Of a DNA stretch of 64,000 nucleotides, positions 28,477-37,526 are shown one piece after another; the stretch's first letter is position 1; each line of letters opens with the position of its first letter. Below the pieces are notes generated by a model that saw only the letters and a program-made list of their open reading frames with translations, had not been told where the DNA came from and did not search any database. The position numbers and the translations under genes were made by a program. Source of the DNA: Novosphingobium guangzhouense (GTDB taxonomy: Bacteria > Pseudomonadota > Alphaproteobacteria > Sphingomonadales > Sphingomonadaceae); contig NZ_LYMM01000084.1 of assembly GCF_002896965.1 (NCBI RefSeq), forward strand, positions 124,001 to 188,000, in the 5' to 3' direction.

Positions 28477-29550
28477 ATGACAGAGACAGACAAGGCTCCG
28501 GCGAACGGGCCGACCAACATCTCGGTCTCGCGCGGGCTGGCGGACTGGCTCGTGCGGCATCGCGCCAGCTTCGCCTTCACCTCCTACCAGACGGGGCAGC
28601 TTTTTCTGACCGGCGTGCTGGCGAACGGCACAATCTCGTTCAACCAGCAGAATTTCACCCGCGCCATGGGGGTCTGTTACCAGCCGGGGCGGCTTTATCT
28701 CGGTTCGCTTCATCAGGTCTGGCGGCTGGAGAACATGCTGAAACCCGGACAAGTCGCCAACCAGCAGTTTGACATGACGCTGGTGCCGCGCAACGCGCAG
28801 ACGACGGGCGATGTGGACGTTCACGAAATCGGCACCGACCGGGCGGGGCGGGTCATCTTCGTCAATACGAAGTACAGCTGCCTGGCCACGCTGGATCTCA
28901 ATCACAGCTTCCGTCCGATCTGGAAGCCCCCTTTCATCTCGAAACTGGCGCCAGAGGATCGTTGCCATCTGAACGGAATGGCGTTTCACGATGGGCGCCC
29001 CCGCTACGTCACGGCCGTCAGCCGCAGTGATATCGTCAACGGCTGGCGTGAACGACGATACGAAGGCGGGGTGCTGATCGACGTGGAAACCGACCGAATC
29101 GTTACCGACCAGCTTTCGATGCCGCACAGTCCGCGCATCGATGGCGCGTCGGTACTGGCGCTTGACAGCGGGCGTGGACAAATCATCCGCATCGATCCGG
29201 CAACCGGCGTAAAGACTGATATCGCCTTCTGCCCCGGCTTCCTGCGCGGTATGGCGCTGCATAACGGGCATGCGTTCGTCACCGTTTCCAAGCCGCGCAA
29301 CGGAACGTTCGCAGGGCTCGAACTTGATGGCGAGATGAAGCTGCGTGACGCCGAGCCGTGGTGCGGTGTTCTGATAGTGGACCTTGCCAGTGGCAGCATC
29401 GTCGAGTGGATCAAGCTGGAAGGCGTCATCACGGAACTGTTCGACGTGGCGGTGCTGCCGGGTGTCCGCTGCCCGATGTCGATCGGACCTGAGACGCTGG
29501 AAATCCGCTCGACGATCAGTTTCGATGATATGGTACGACCGCTGGATTGA
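28477..29550 (+). CDS. TIGR03032 family protein
   Basis: A 357-residue protein of a conserved but uncharacterised family. The signature blocks are clear: 'ASFAFTSYQTGQLFLTG', 'GVCYQPGRLYLGSLHQVWRLEN', 'DVDVHEIGTD', 'HLNGMAFHDGRPRYVTAVSRSD...GWRE', 'GGVLIDVETDRIVTDQLSMPHSPR', 'LDSGRGQIIRID', 'FCPGFLRGMALHNGHAFVTVSKPR', 'WCGVLIVDLASGSIVEWIKLEGVITELFDVAVLPG'. The fold is probably a beta-propeller. No signal peptide or membrane helix is visible, so it should be cytoplasmic. It starts 23 bp after the autotransporter stop and likely shares its mRNA, suggesting a job in making, modifying or partnering that surface protein. The role is not known. Confidence 0.85.
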   Translation: MTETDKAPANGPTNISVSRGLADWLVRHRASFAFTSYQTGQLFLTGVLANGTISFNQQNFTRAMGVCYQPGRLYLGSLHQVWRLENMLKPGQVANQQFDMTLVPRNAQTTGDVDVHEIGTDRAGRVIFVNTKYSCLATLDLNHSFRPIWKPPFISKLAPEDRCHLNGMAFHDGRPRYVTAVSRSDIVNGWRERRYEGGVLIDVETDRIVTDQLSMPHSPRIDGASVLALDSGRGQIIRIDPATGVKTDIAFCPGFLRGMALHNGHAFVTVSKPRNGTFAGLELDGEMKLRDAEPWCGVLIVDLASGSIVEWIKLEGVITELFDVAVLPGVRCPMSIGPETLEIRSTISFDDMVRPLD

Positions 29551-29672
29551 AGATCGGCGGCACGTCCGCAGACGAATTGCAGGTGCGGTTGGACGTCCGG
29601 CACTGTGCCTGTGTTGGATCATTTGGGTGGAATCGGCCTAGTCCGGTCATATTGATCGGGAGCGGTTTCGAT

Positions 29673-31037
29673 ATGAAGAGCAACAACGGACACATGAAGC
29701 TGGGTGCCTTCTGCGGGGGGAGCTATCATCAGGCGGGATGGCGCCATCCGGACGCGGACAATGCGTTCGGTCATGACTTTTCTCGCTGGGTCGAACTTGC
29801 GCGCAAGCTGGAGGCCGCGAAGTTCGACATGATGTTCATCGCCGACACCGCCTCGCCCAGCGATGCGCAAAACCCGGAGGTATTCCGGTCCATCAGCGGC
29901 GGCGACAATTTCGAGCCGATGACCCTGCTGGCGGCCTTGTCGGCGCATACTACGCATCTGGGCCTCGCAGCGACGATCGCAACGTCGTATCGCCCGCCCT
30001 ACGATGCCGCGCGCGAAATCCTCTCGTTGGATCGGATCAGCGGAGGCCGGGTCGGCTGGAACATTGTCACCGGCATTTCGCCGGACGATGCCGCCCAATA
30101 TGCGGATCAGACTTTCGTGCCGCAGGAGCAGCGCTACGACCGGGGCGAGGAATTCGTCGACGTCGTGCTCAAGCTCTGGGGGAGCGTGGAGCCTGGAGCT
30201 TACCCGCGAGATAAGGAGGGCGGTGCCTACAAGGATCTTGACCGCATCCACCTCATCAACCACGTAGGCAGGTATTATCGGGTGCGGGGGCCGTTGAAGG
30301 GCGTCGCTTCGGAGCAGGGGCGACCGCTGCTGATCCAGGCGGGCCAGTCCGAGGAAGGGCGCGCGATGGCCTCGCGCGTCGCGGAAGCCATCTTTACGGC
30401 GCAATCGACGTTCGAGCAGGCAAAGGCGTTTCGCGACGACATCCGCCGCCGTGCGGCTGCCTGGGGACGTAACCCGGATCACGTCAAGGTCATGCCCGGC
30501 GCGCTTGTGGTGGTGGGGGAAACGCGCGAGGAAGCGCGGGACAAATGGGCGGAACTCGACACCCGCATCGATCTGCGCGCCGCACAGGCAAGGCTTCAGC
30601 TGGCGCTGAAAGCCCATGATCTGAGCGGACACGATCTCGACGCACCATTCCCCGACGTCCCGCCCGAATCCATCGTCAGCCGGGGGCGGCATCACGTTGA
30701 GGCCGCAAAGCGCGAGGGTCTGACATTGCGGGAGGTGCTGATCCGTTCTTCCGCCTCCAACGCACATTTCGCCGTGATCGGGACGGTCAGGGATGTTTCC
30801 GACGAACTGCAATACTGGTTCGAGGAGGGCGCGTGCGACGGGTTCAACATCATGCCTGCCGTCAATCCGGTATCGTTCGAGGAATTCATCGCATACGTCA
30901 TTCCCGAACTGCAGCGGCGCAGACTGTTCCGCACCGAGTACGAGGGGAGCACTCTGCGCGAAAATCTGCAGGTGCCGGTCGATCCGCTGCCATTGATGGA
31001 TGCCTGCAGATGGGAAGAAGCAATGCTGGCGAACTGA
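29673..31037 (+). CDS. LLM-class FMNH2-dependent monooxygenase (NtaA/SnaA/DszA family)
   Basis: A 454-residue luciferase-like TIM-barrel enzyme. Family marks are 'MKLGAFCGGSYHQAGWRHPDADNAF', 'ARKLEAAKFDMMFIAD', 'FEPMTLLAALSAHTTHLGLAATIATSYRPPYDAAREILSLDRISGGRVGWNIVTG', 'QEQRYDRGEEFVDVVLKLWGSVE', 'GRPLLIQAGQSEEGRAMASRVAEAIFTAQ' and 'GFNIMPAVNPVSFEEFIAYVIPEL'. Members oxidise aminocarboxylates, dibenzothiophene sulfone or alkyl sulfur compounds using reduced FMN from a separate reductase, and no reductase gene is near. The frame opens at 29547, but GGGAGCGG precedes the ATG at 29673; ATG 29694 is also possible. The two genes downstream are broken. Confidence 0.85.
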   Translation: MKSNNGHMKLGAFCGGSYHQAGWRHPDADNAFGHDFSRWVELARKLEAAKFDMMFIADTASPSDAQNPEVFRSISGGDNFEPMTLLAALSAHTTHLGLAATIATSYRPPYDAAREILSLDRISGGRVGWNIVTGISPDDAAQYADQTFVPQEQRYDRGEEFVDVVLKLWGSVEPGAYPRDKEGGAYKDLDRIHLINHVGRYYRVRGPLKGVASEQGRPLLIQAGQSEEGRAMASRVAEAIFTAQSTFEQAKAFRDDIRRRAAAWGRNPDHVKVMPGALVVVGETREEARDKWAELDTRIDLRAAQARLQLALKAHDLSGHDLDAPFPDVPPESIVSRGRHHVEAAKREGLTLREVLIRSSASNAHFAVIGTVRDVSDELQYWFEEGACDGFNIMPAVNPVSFEEFIAYVIPELQRRRLFRTEYEGSTLRENLQVPVDPLPLMDACRWEEAMLAN

Positions 31038-31546
31038 CAACTACGTCTTTTCAGCCGAGAACCGCAATTACAGAATGGCCCGCCTGGATGAATTTCGTTC
31101 ATCCGGGCATGTAAACGTCGAGTTTGTCTCCTTGCATTTGGTTGTGCGGTGGAGCGCGGCTTCGCGGTCAACCTTGGCGGCAACCCCGGAAGCGCAGGGC
31201 TTTGCAAGATCGGCATATTCTACAACAACACCGGATCGTGCGGGGAAGCTGGGCTGTTGGGCGCTTCCTCGGTAAAACATCCTATTATTGCTCAATGGCT
31301 TAGCGTTTGACGGGACAACTTCGAACGAACAGAAAAGAGGCGGCGGGGCGTGCAGTTCTGAGCGATGCAGCAAGGTCAGGCCTGATCGTGGGCAGGTGGC
31401 TACTGGCGCAGTGGCCACCTGAATATCGCAACACGCCAAGTTGCTCATGGATCAGGGCCGCAGCTTTCGCTTGAAGAGAAGCGCCAACACCTATAGCCAC
31501 GGCGGACCAGGGAAAACTCACTGATAATCGCCAGGAAAACGTCGGG
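31038..31546. other. 509-bp stretch without a recognised gene
   Basis: Small frames only, none recognisable. An 8-bp inverted repeat (CAGGTGGC / GCCACCTG, 13-nt loop) sits at 31393-31421. The stretch lies between an intact monooxygenase gene and two degraded genes, so it may include decayed sequence. Confidence 0.4.
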
Positions 31547-32167
31547 GTGCGTGCTTGCATCGGGATCGCCATCGGTGCGATCGCAGTTATCACTGCATCA
31601 GACACGTTCGCACGCGAAGCCTCATCTGTCATCAATGTGCCAGCTCAGCCACTATCGGTCGCGATTGCAGCTCTGGGGCGGCAAACTGCAGTCGAAGTCC
31701 TCCTGAACGTTCCGGGAGAGGAGCGGCGTCACACGCGGGCGGTGCGGGGACGCATGTCCGTAAAGGAGGCTCTTTCCCGCATGACGCAGGGCCTGGGGCT
31801 GGCCGTCCGCGCGGTGGCGCCCGGAGTCTATCTAATTTCCAGAGCGCCCGAGAGAACGCGCCAGCCATCAGGCCAAAGTGCTGCTGCGGCGGCAGAAGCC
31901 CCTGATATCCTCGTTTCCGCCCGCCGCCGTCCTGAACTGGATCTCGACGTGCCCGTACTGGTGAGTCACCTTGATGCGTCCGCGCTTGAAGGCGGAGCGG
32001 TACGAACCCTTGCCGATCTGGCACGAATGACCGCTGGCTTCGTTGCTACCGGCCAGACCAGCAGCGCCACGCCGTTGCTGGTTATGCGCGGCCAGCGCCG
32101 GGCGATCAGTGATGAGAACCGTCTGCCACTGGTGGTCTGGTATTCTTTCGATACGACCTTTCGATGA
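31547..32167 (+). pseudogene. TonB-dependent receptor remnant (STN and partial plug, no barrel)
   Basis: A 206-codon frame starting at GTG. It encodes a signal-like N-terminus, then an STN domain ('INVPAQPLSVAIAALGRQTAVEVLLNVPGEERRHTRAVRGRMSVKEALSRMTQGLGLAVRAVAPGVYLIS'), then the start of a plug ('ILVSARRRPELDLDVPVLVSHLDASALEGGAVRTLADLARMTAGFVATGQTSSATPLLVMRGQRR'). It breaks off at 'LPLVVWYSFDTTFR'. Receptors of this group run to 750-1,000 residues, so nearly all the barrel is missing. The last few residues resemble a receptor C-terminal strand, which would suggest an internal deletion, not simple truncation. The next broken gene starts 12 bp later. It could not act as a transporter. Confidence 0.8.
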
Positions 32168-32179
32168 GGATGTAGCCCG

Positions 32180-33640
32180 ATGAAATCCCGTCTTCGTACC
32201 GCCCTGCTTTCCCTGTCCGCACTCACTTCCACTCCGGTGCTTGCCGAGCCGCTGGCCGATGCCGATCGCACCGCGATCCTTGCCGAAGTCGATCGCGGCG
32301 CGCCCGCCATGGCCCGCAACGCGCTGCAGATCTGGTCATGGGCCGAAGTGGGCTTTCAGGAGACGAAAAGTTCCGGGCTTCTCCAAAAGGATCTCAAGGC
32401 AGCGGGCTTCAAGGTAACCGCCGGTGTTGCCGGAATGCCCACCGCATTCGTCGCTAGCGTCAGGACCGGGGAAGGCCCGGTCATCGGCATCCTTGCCGAA
32501 TAAGACGCACTTCCGGGGCTTGCGCAGGCGGCTGAGCCGGAGCGCCATGTCATCGACGGTATCGCCGGTCATGCCTGCGGCCACAATCTGTTCGGTGCCG
32601 CCTCGGTTGCTGCTGCCATCGCCACGAAGAACTGGATGGTCGCCCACGGCATCAAGGGCGAACTGCGCGTCTACGGCGCGCCTGCCGAAGAAGGGGGCTC
32701 GGGCAAGGTCTTCCTCGTCCGCTCGGGGCTGACCAAGGACGTTTCCGCGATGCTGCACTGGCATGCGGGTGACGGATACAGCGCCATGCAGGGCCACGCG
32801 CTTGCCAATGTAAGTGCCAAGTTCCGCTTCAACGGCCTTGCCTCTCACGCCGCCGCCGCGCCGGAGCGCGGCCGTTCGGCACTGGATGGCGTCGAGGCTA
32901 TGGACAACATGGTCAACATGATGCGTGAGCACGTGCCGCAGGAAACGCGCATCCACTACGTCATCACCGATGGCGGCAAGGCACCTAACGTCGTGCCCGA
33001 TACGGCAGAGGTCTACTACTACGTGCGCCACCCGGATCAGCAGCAGGTGGCCGATATCATGGAGCGGGTGAAGAAGGCCGCCGAAGGTGCCGCGTTGGGC
33101 ACCGGCACGACAGTCGAATACAACTAGATCGGCGGCACCTTCGACCTGCTTCCCAACGATACGCTGGGCCGGATCATGTACGACAATCTCAAGCAGGTGC
33201 CTTTGCCAACCTATACCGCGCAGGAACAGGCTTTCATCGACAAGATCGAGATGACGCTACCCAAGGGCGGCCGCAAGCGCACTACCGGGGTGGAGCCCTA
33301 TTCCAGCGGAGAGATCATGTCGGCTTCCACTGACGTCGGCGATGTAAGCTATACCACGCCCACGGCGGGCATGTCCGCCGGCACCTGGGCTCCCGGAACG
33401 CCGCCCCACAGCTGGCAGGCGGTTGCTGCCAGCGGGAACAGCGTCGGCACCAAAGGCGCGGAAGTCGCCGCCAAGACCCTGGCGCTGACGGCGGCGCAGT
33501 TGTTCCAGAGCCCGGACACGCTGGCCGCTGCCAGGAAAGAACTGGATGAGCGGCGCGGGCCAGATTTCGTCTATCGTTCCCTGCTCGGGGACAAGGCGCC
33601 TTCGCTTGACTACCGCAAGACGCCTTCCGTCAAGAATTGA
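32180..33640 (+). pseudogene. M20 family amidohydrolase with two in-frame stop codons
   Basis: One uninterrupted reading frame of 487 codons for a secreted M20 peptidase/amidohydrolase (AbgB-like), broken only by TAA at 32501-32503 and TAG at 33125-33127. The first stop sits in 'ILAE*DALPGLAQ', where relatives have Tyr (EYDALPG), one base from TAA. The metal site 'GHACGHNLFGAA' and 'AEEGGSGKVF' lie after it. The second stop sits in 'TVEYN*IGGTFDLLPN'. After it, 'SASTDVGDVSYTTPTAGMSAGTWAPGTPPHSWQ' is the well-conserved C-terminal catalytic region. A signal peptide (LLSLSALTSTPVLA) is present. There is no frameshift. As it stands only a 107-residue fragment without the metal site would be made. 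Confidence 0.85.
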
Positions 33641-33654
33641 CACGAACCCATCCT

Positions 33655-33696
33655 GACCCCGGTTCCGCCTTCCTCTGGCGGGACCGGGTCTTTTTT
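33655..33696 (+). terminator. Rho-independent terminator after the M20 pseudogene
   Basis: GACCCCGGTTCCGCC pairs with GGCGGGACCGGGTC (one bulge and a G-T pair) around a 7-nt loop and is followed by six T. It lies 14 bp after the M20 stop codon. Still intact although the gene is broken, which fits recent decay. Confidence 0.85.
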
Positions 33697-33747
33697 GAGA
33701 TTCGGCCTTCCTTCAGATAAGCGGTGTGGACACTGAATTCTCATGCG

Positions 33748-34107
33748 TCAGCCCCGTTGAGCAATGGCTCTCTGCAGCGCGGCGCGTAGCTGAGATGGTG
33801 AACTCGGCTTCGGGCAAATCTGGGCTTCCGGGTAGCGCGATCGCAGAGCAGCTTCGTTTGCGTGGCCGGAATGGAAGATGAGCGGGACATTCATTTCGCG
33901 CATACGGTCTGCGGCGGGGAACACCTCTCCGTCCGGTAGCCGAACGTCAAGGATGGCGCAGGCGGGGCGCTGCAGATCGATCGCACGCATTGTGGCGGCA
34001 ACGGTGCCGCAGTGTGCGGAAACCGCGAAACCTTCTTCGGAGATCAGGTCTTCCAGATCGAGAACGACAAACAGTTCGTCCTCGACGATCAGTACGGTAT
34101 CGGTCAT
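33748..34107 (-). CDS. Single-domain response regulator
   Basis: A 119-residue stand-alone receiver domain. It has 'VLIVEDE' (acidic pocket, Glu9/Asp10/Glu11), the phosphoacceptor Asp54 in 'CAILDVRLPDG', the Ser of 'LIFHSGH' and the Lys of 'ICPKPSS'. There is no output domain. Its ATG overlaps the kinase stop by 4 bp (ATGA), so it is the obvious partner of that HWE kinase. Such single receivers may act as phosphate sinks or relay to a general stress-response phosphotransfer chain, as known for alphaproteobacterial HWE/HisKA2 kinases. Confidence 0.9.
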   Translation of the reverse strand: MTDTVLIVEDELFVVLDLEDLISEEGFAVSAHCGTVAATMRAIDLQRPACAILDVRLPDGEVFPAADRMREMNVPLIFHSGHANEAALRSRYPEAQICPKPSSPSQLRAALQRAIAQRG

Positions 34108-37100
34108 CGCGCCATCACACCGTCAGGCAATCGCAGCCGCAACGTGAACAGACCATCCCGCGTTTCATGAGAGATGTCGGCGCCAAGTTGGCGTGCAGAC
34201 GTCGTGACGAGAAGGGTTCCGAACCCGGACCCTTCGACCGCATTAATCGTATCTTCACCGTCCTCATCCCACAGCAACTCGATCCCATCGGGCACTAAAG
34301 TCCAGATGATGCGCAGAGTTCCCGCCCGCGGTCCCAGCACCCCGTATTTCGCGGCATTTGTAGTCCATTCATGCAGGATCAGAGCGAGCGGAGACAGGCA
34401 GTTCCTGTCGATGTCCACATCGGGGCCCTCGATTTCAATCCGCGACTGCCCGTTATAGGCCGCAGTCGTCGTCTGCAGGAGTGTACGCAGCGAGAATGCT
34501 TGCTGATCGTCGCCTGAAGGTGAAGCCAGCGAATGCGCCCGGCCCAGCGCTGCTATGCGTTCGCGCAGATCTTCGCCATAACTGCGGACGTTGTCATGGG
34601 AGCGGCCGGCAACAGCGATCATGCCGCTGACCACGGCGAAGAGATTCTTCACCCGGTGGTTCATTTCGCGCAACATGAGGCCCCGCGTCTCGGCAACGGC
34701 GTACTCGGCCGTCAGGTCGATCGTGGCACCTACGAGGCGACGCGGGCGCGAGCCTATGAGCCGGCCATAGGCTTTGAGCTGACGTGCGCCGCCTTCGCCA
34801 TCACGCCGCGGACTGACACGGAACGCGACTTCCATGTCCCGATCGCTGTAGAGGGCATGGGCAATGCCATCTTCGACAGCGGCGCGGTCTTCGGGGTGTA
34901 CCCGTGCCAGCACGTCGCTCAGCCCCACTTCGCCCTGCACGGATAATGAAAGCTGTGTCCTGCTGGTGCCATCAAGGATGACGTTGTCTTCATCGGGGCG
35001 GAATTCCCAGACCCCAATGCCACCTGTCCGCACGGCCAGGTCGAGCCTTTCGCGTTCAGCGGCCAGATCGTCTTCCATCAGAAGGGCTACCGTGATGTCC
35101 GTCAGCACAAGGGTGGCGCCATCGATTTTCCCGTGCTGCGTGCGATAGGGCAGCACGCGCAGCGACAACGTCCGGCCGCCATCGCGGGTCCGGACGCGGC
35201 GCTGCAAGGGCTCGCCGCTTGCCGCCACGCGCTGTGCGTCGTCGAGATAGGCCCCGTCGTCAAGACGGGTGGCAACGTCTGCAAGCAGGCGGCCCTTGTC
35301 TGTCTGCTGCAAGGGAAATATCGTGGTGGCTGCTTCTGTGAAACTGCGAATGCGCAGCCCGCCGTCCAGGACTATGACCGCCAGTTCGGTGGACTCAAAG
35401 AAATTGCGCAAGTCGGAATTGGCAACGGTCAGCTGATCGACCTTGCTCTTTAGTTCGTCGTTGACGGTGGAAAGCTCTTCGTTGGTGGACTGAAGCTCCT
35501 CGTTCATCGACATCATTTCTTCGTTGGAGCTTTTCAGTTCCTCGTTGGCGGTTTCCAGTTCCTCTACCGCCGTGCGCAGCTTGTGTCGGGTGAGACGCAG
35601 TTCCTCTTCCAGCGCCTCCATATGGTCGTCGCCGCTTTCGATTTCGGAGAAATCCGGGCCATCGAAGGGCAGGAAGGGACCACGATCGCGCAAGATCAGC
35701 AGCAGTGAGCCGTCAGGCAATGGCTCGCAGATGGCCTCGACCGGCTGTATGCCGTAGTCCGAACGCACCTCCACCTCGCGGGCTACCACCCGCTTGCGGG
35801 CATCGCGAGCCTGGCGGACGAGGGGGCCCAGAACGTCGCGCAGGCCCGGCTTGGCGAGAGAGATCGCGTTGGAGCCGCCGGTGCGGGTTACAGGAAAATC
35901 GAAATAGCGGCTAAGCTTGCCATAAGCAGCCAGAACTGCGCCATCCTGATTGAGCACCATGGCAGGCGGCGCGTAGCGATCCACCAGACGTTGGATGGCG
36001 ATGCCGCCGTCGGATTGCCTTTGACGATTTTCCCGCTCGCCTCCCGCTTCCCGCCTGCGCGGAATGCCCCGTTCTCCCGCAGGAAGGTCGATGGGATAGC
36101 TGGGGTTGCCGGGGCCGCGCTCGAAGATACGGGCGTGATGATCCAGCGCCGGGAAAAGGTGGTCGAATCGGCCGATGCTTTCCGACGGGCCAAGGAAAAG
36201 ATAGCCGCCCGATCGGATCGCGTAATGGAGTATTGGCATCACCGATTGCTGCAGTCGGTCATCGAAATAGATGAGCAGATTGCGGCACGACACCAGATCG
36301 ATGCGCGAGAACGGCGGGTCCTTGACTACGGAGTGATTGGAGAACCGGATCAGATCGCGGATCTGGCTTGAAATCGCGAACTTTTCTCCATGCGGAATGG
36401 TCCAGCGCTCGCGCATCGGTGAGGGAATATCGGCAAGGGCCGATGCAGGATAAATGCCTTCCCGTGCGATCTGGAGCATTTGCTCATCTATGTCGGACGC
36501 GAAGATCTGCACCGGATTGGCAAGGCTCATCCGTCTTGCCGCTTCGGCGAAAAGCATGGCGATGCTGTAGGCTTCCTCGCCGCTGGAGCAGCCCGGCACC
36601 CAGACGCGGATGTCGTCGTCGCTGGCCCGGTCGCGCAACAGCGGTTCGATCACCTTTTCGCGAAGGGCGTCGAACATTTCCGGGTCACGGAAAAAGCGGG
36701 TTACGTTGATGAGCAAGTCGCGGAAAAGCGCCTCGCACTCACCTTGGTCGGACTGTACCCGTTGGAGATAAGCACTGGCCGAATCGATATTCAGCACGTG
36801 CATCCGTCGTTCTACCCGACGCACCAGGGTGGAGCGTTTGTATCCCGAAAAGTCGTGGCCGATCACCCTGCGCAAGGTGGAGCACAAGTCGTCTACATGA
36901 TCGGCGACAAGTTCGGCTTCGCGCTCGTGGGGTTCTCCCCGGCGGCGGGAGAAGAACGCGCTCAGGCAATCGAGGATTTCAGCCGGCTCCTTGACGTAGT
37001 CGACCAGTCCTGTGCCGACGGCCGACACCGGCATTCCATCGTACCGAGCAGTCTCCGGCTTCTGGGCGACGCAGACACCGCCGTGCTCCTTGATGGCGCG

Positions 37101-37526
37101 CAGTCCTGTCGATCCGTCTGCCCCGGTGCCGGAAAGTATCACGCACGCCGCGTCGGTCTGTTTTTCTGCGGCCAGAGAAATGAAGAAGTCATCGATCGGG
37201 CGGCGAAGGCCGCGCGGCTGGACAAAGTCGGTCAGTTGCAGCCTGCCATCCTGCAAGGCAAGGCCGCGCCCCGGTGGAATAATGTAGACGCGGTCGGCCC
37301 GCACTTCTTCGCCGCCTTCGCATTGCAGCACGTCGAGCGGGCTGGCCCGGTCCAGCAACTGGGCCAGCATGCTCTCGTAATTGGGATCGAGGTGCTGGAC
37401 GACGACGAACGCCATCTGCGTCGGCAGTCGCGCCGCCGAAAGCATCTCTCGCAGGGCCTCAAGCCCACCTGCCGATGCACCAATTCCGACAATGGGGACG
37501 CCGGGTGTTCTCTTGCCGGTGCTCAC
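34104..37526 (-). CDS. CheB-CheR-PAS-HWE hybrid sensor histidine kinase
   Basis: A 1,140-residue multidomain signalling protein. A CheB methylesterase domain covers residues 10-195, with the triad residues Ser18 (GASAGG), His45 (VQHLDP) and Asp137 (GTGADG). CheR follows from about 215 to 480 ('RDLLINVTRFFRDPEMFDAL', 'IRVWVPGCSSGEEAYSIAMLF', 'SCRNLLIYF'). Next come a PAS-like segment and a strong coiled coil rich in ELETANEELKSSNEE-type heptads near 640-700, then PAS domains to about 930. The HWE kinase region has 'REMNHRVKNLFAVVSGMI' (phospho-His), 'HEWTTNAAKYG' (N box) and 'LLWDEDG' (the W.E motif). The GTG start overlaps the stop of the upstream LOV gene and the end overlaps the receiver gene. 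No receptor gene is near, so the CheB/CheR part may act as a sensor or scaffold instead of in chemotaxis. Confidence 0.9.
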   Translation of the reverse strand: MSTGKRTPGVPIVGIGASAGGLEALREMLSAARLPTQMAFVVVQHLDPNYESMLAQLLDRASPLDVLQCEGGEEVRADRVYIIPPGRGLALQDGRLQLTDFVQPRGLRRPIDDFFISLAAEKQTDAACVILSGTGADGSTGLRAIKEHGGVCVAQKPETARYDGMPVSAVGTGLVDYVKEPAEILDCLSAFFSRRRGEPHEREAELVADHVDDLCSTLRRVIGHDFSGYKRSTLVRRVERRMHVLNIDSASAYLQRVQSDQGECEALFRDLLINVTRFFRDPEMFDALREKVIEPLLRDRASDDDIRVWVPGCSSGEEAYSIAMLFAEAARRMSLANPVQIFASDIDEQMLQIAREGIYPASALADIPSPMRERWTIPHGEKFAISSQIRDLIRFSNHSVVKDPPFSRIDLVSCRNLLIYFDDRLQQSVMPILHYAIRSGGYLFLGPSESIGRFDHLFPALDHHARIFERGPGNPSYPIDLPAGERGIPRRREAGGERENRQRQSDGGIAIQRLVDRYAPPAMVLNQDGAVLAAYGKLSRYFDFPVTRTGGSNAISLAKPGLRDVLGPLVRQARDARKRVVAREVEVRSDYGIQPVEAICEPLPDGSLLLILRDRGPFLPFDGPDFSEIESGDDHMEALEEELRLTRHKLRTAVEELETANEELKSSNEEMMSMNEELQSTNEELSTVNDELKSKVDQLTVANSDLRNFFESTELAVIVLDGGLRIRSFTEAATTIFPLQQTDKGRLLADVATRLDDGAYLDDAQRVAASGEPLQRRVRTRDGGRTLSLRVLPYRTQHGKIDGATLVLTDITVALLMEDDLAAERERLDLAVRTGGIGVWEFRPDEDNVILDGTSRTQLSLSVQGEVGLSDVLARVHPEDRAAVEDGIAHALYSDRDMEVAFRVSPRRDGEGGARQLKAYGRLIGSRPRRLVGATIDLTAEYAVAETRGLMLREMNHRVKNLFAVVSGMIAVAGRSHDNVRSYGEDLRERIAALGRAHSLASPSGDDQQAFSLRTLLQTTTAAYNGQSRIEIEGPDVDIDRNCLSPLALILHEWTTNAAKYGVLGPRAGTLRIIWTLVPDGIELLWDEDGEDTINAVEGSGFGTLLVTTSARQLGADISHETRDGLFTLRLRLPDGVMAR

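Noticed and set aside
32180..33640. Programmed stop-codon recoding (selenocysteine or pyrrolysine)
   Set aside because: The stops are TAA and TAG, no SECIS or pyl gene is seen, one stop replaces an expected Tyr, and the upstream receptor is broken too. Pseudogene is simpler.
34104..37526. Chemotaxis operon
   Set aside because: CheB and CheR are domains of one kinase, and no cheA, cheW, cheY with flagellar links or receptor gene is present.
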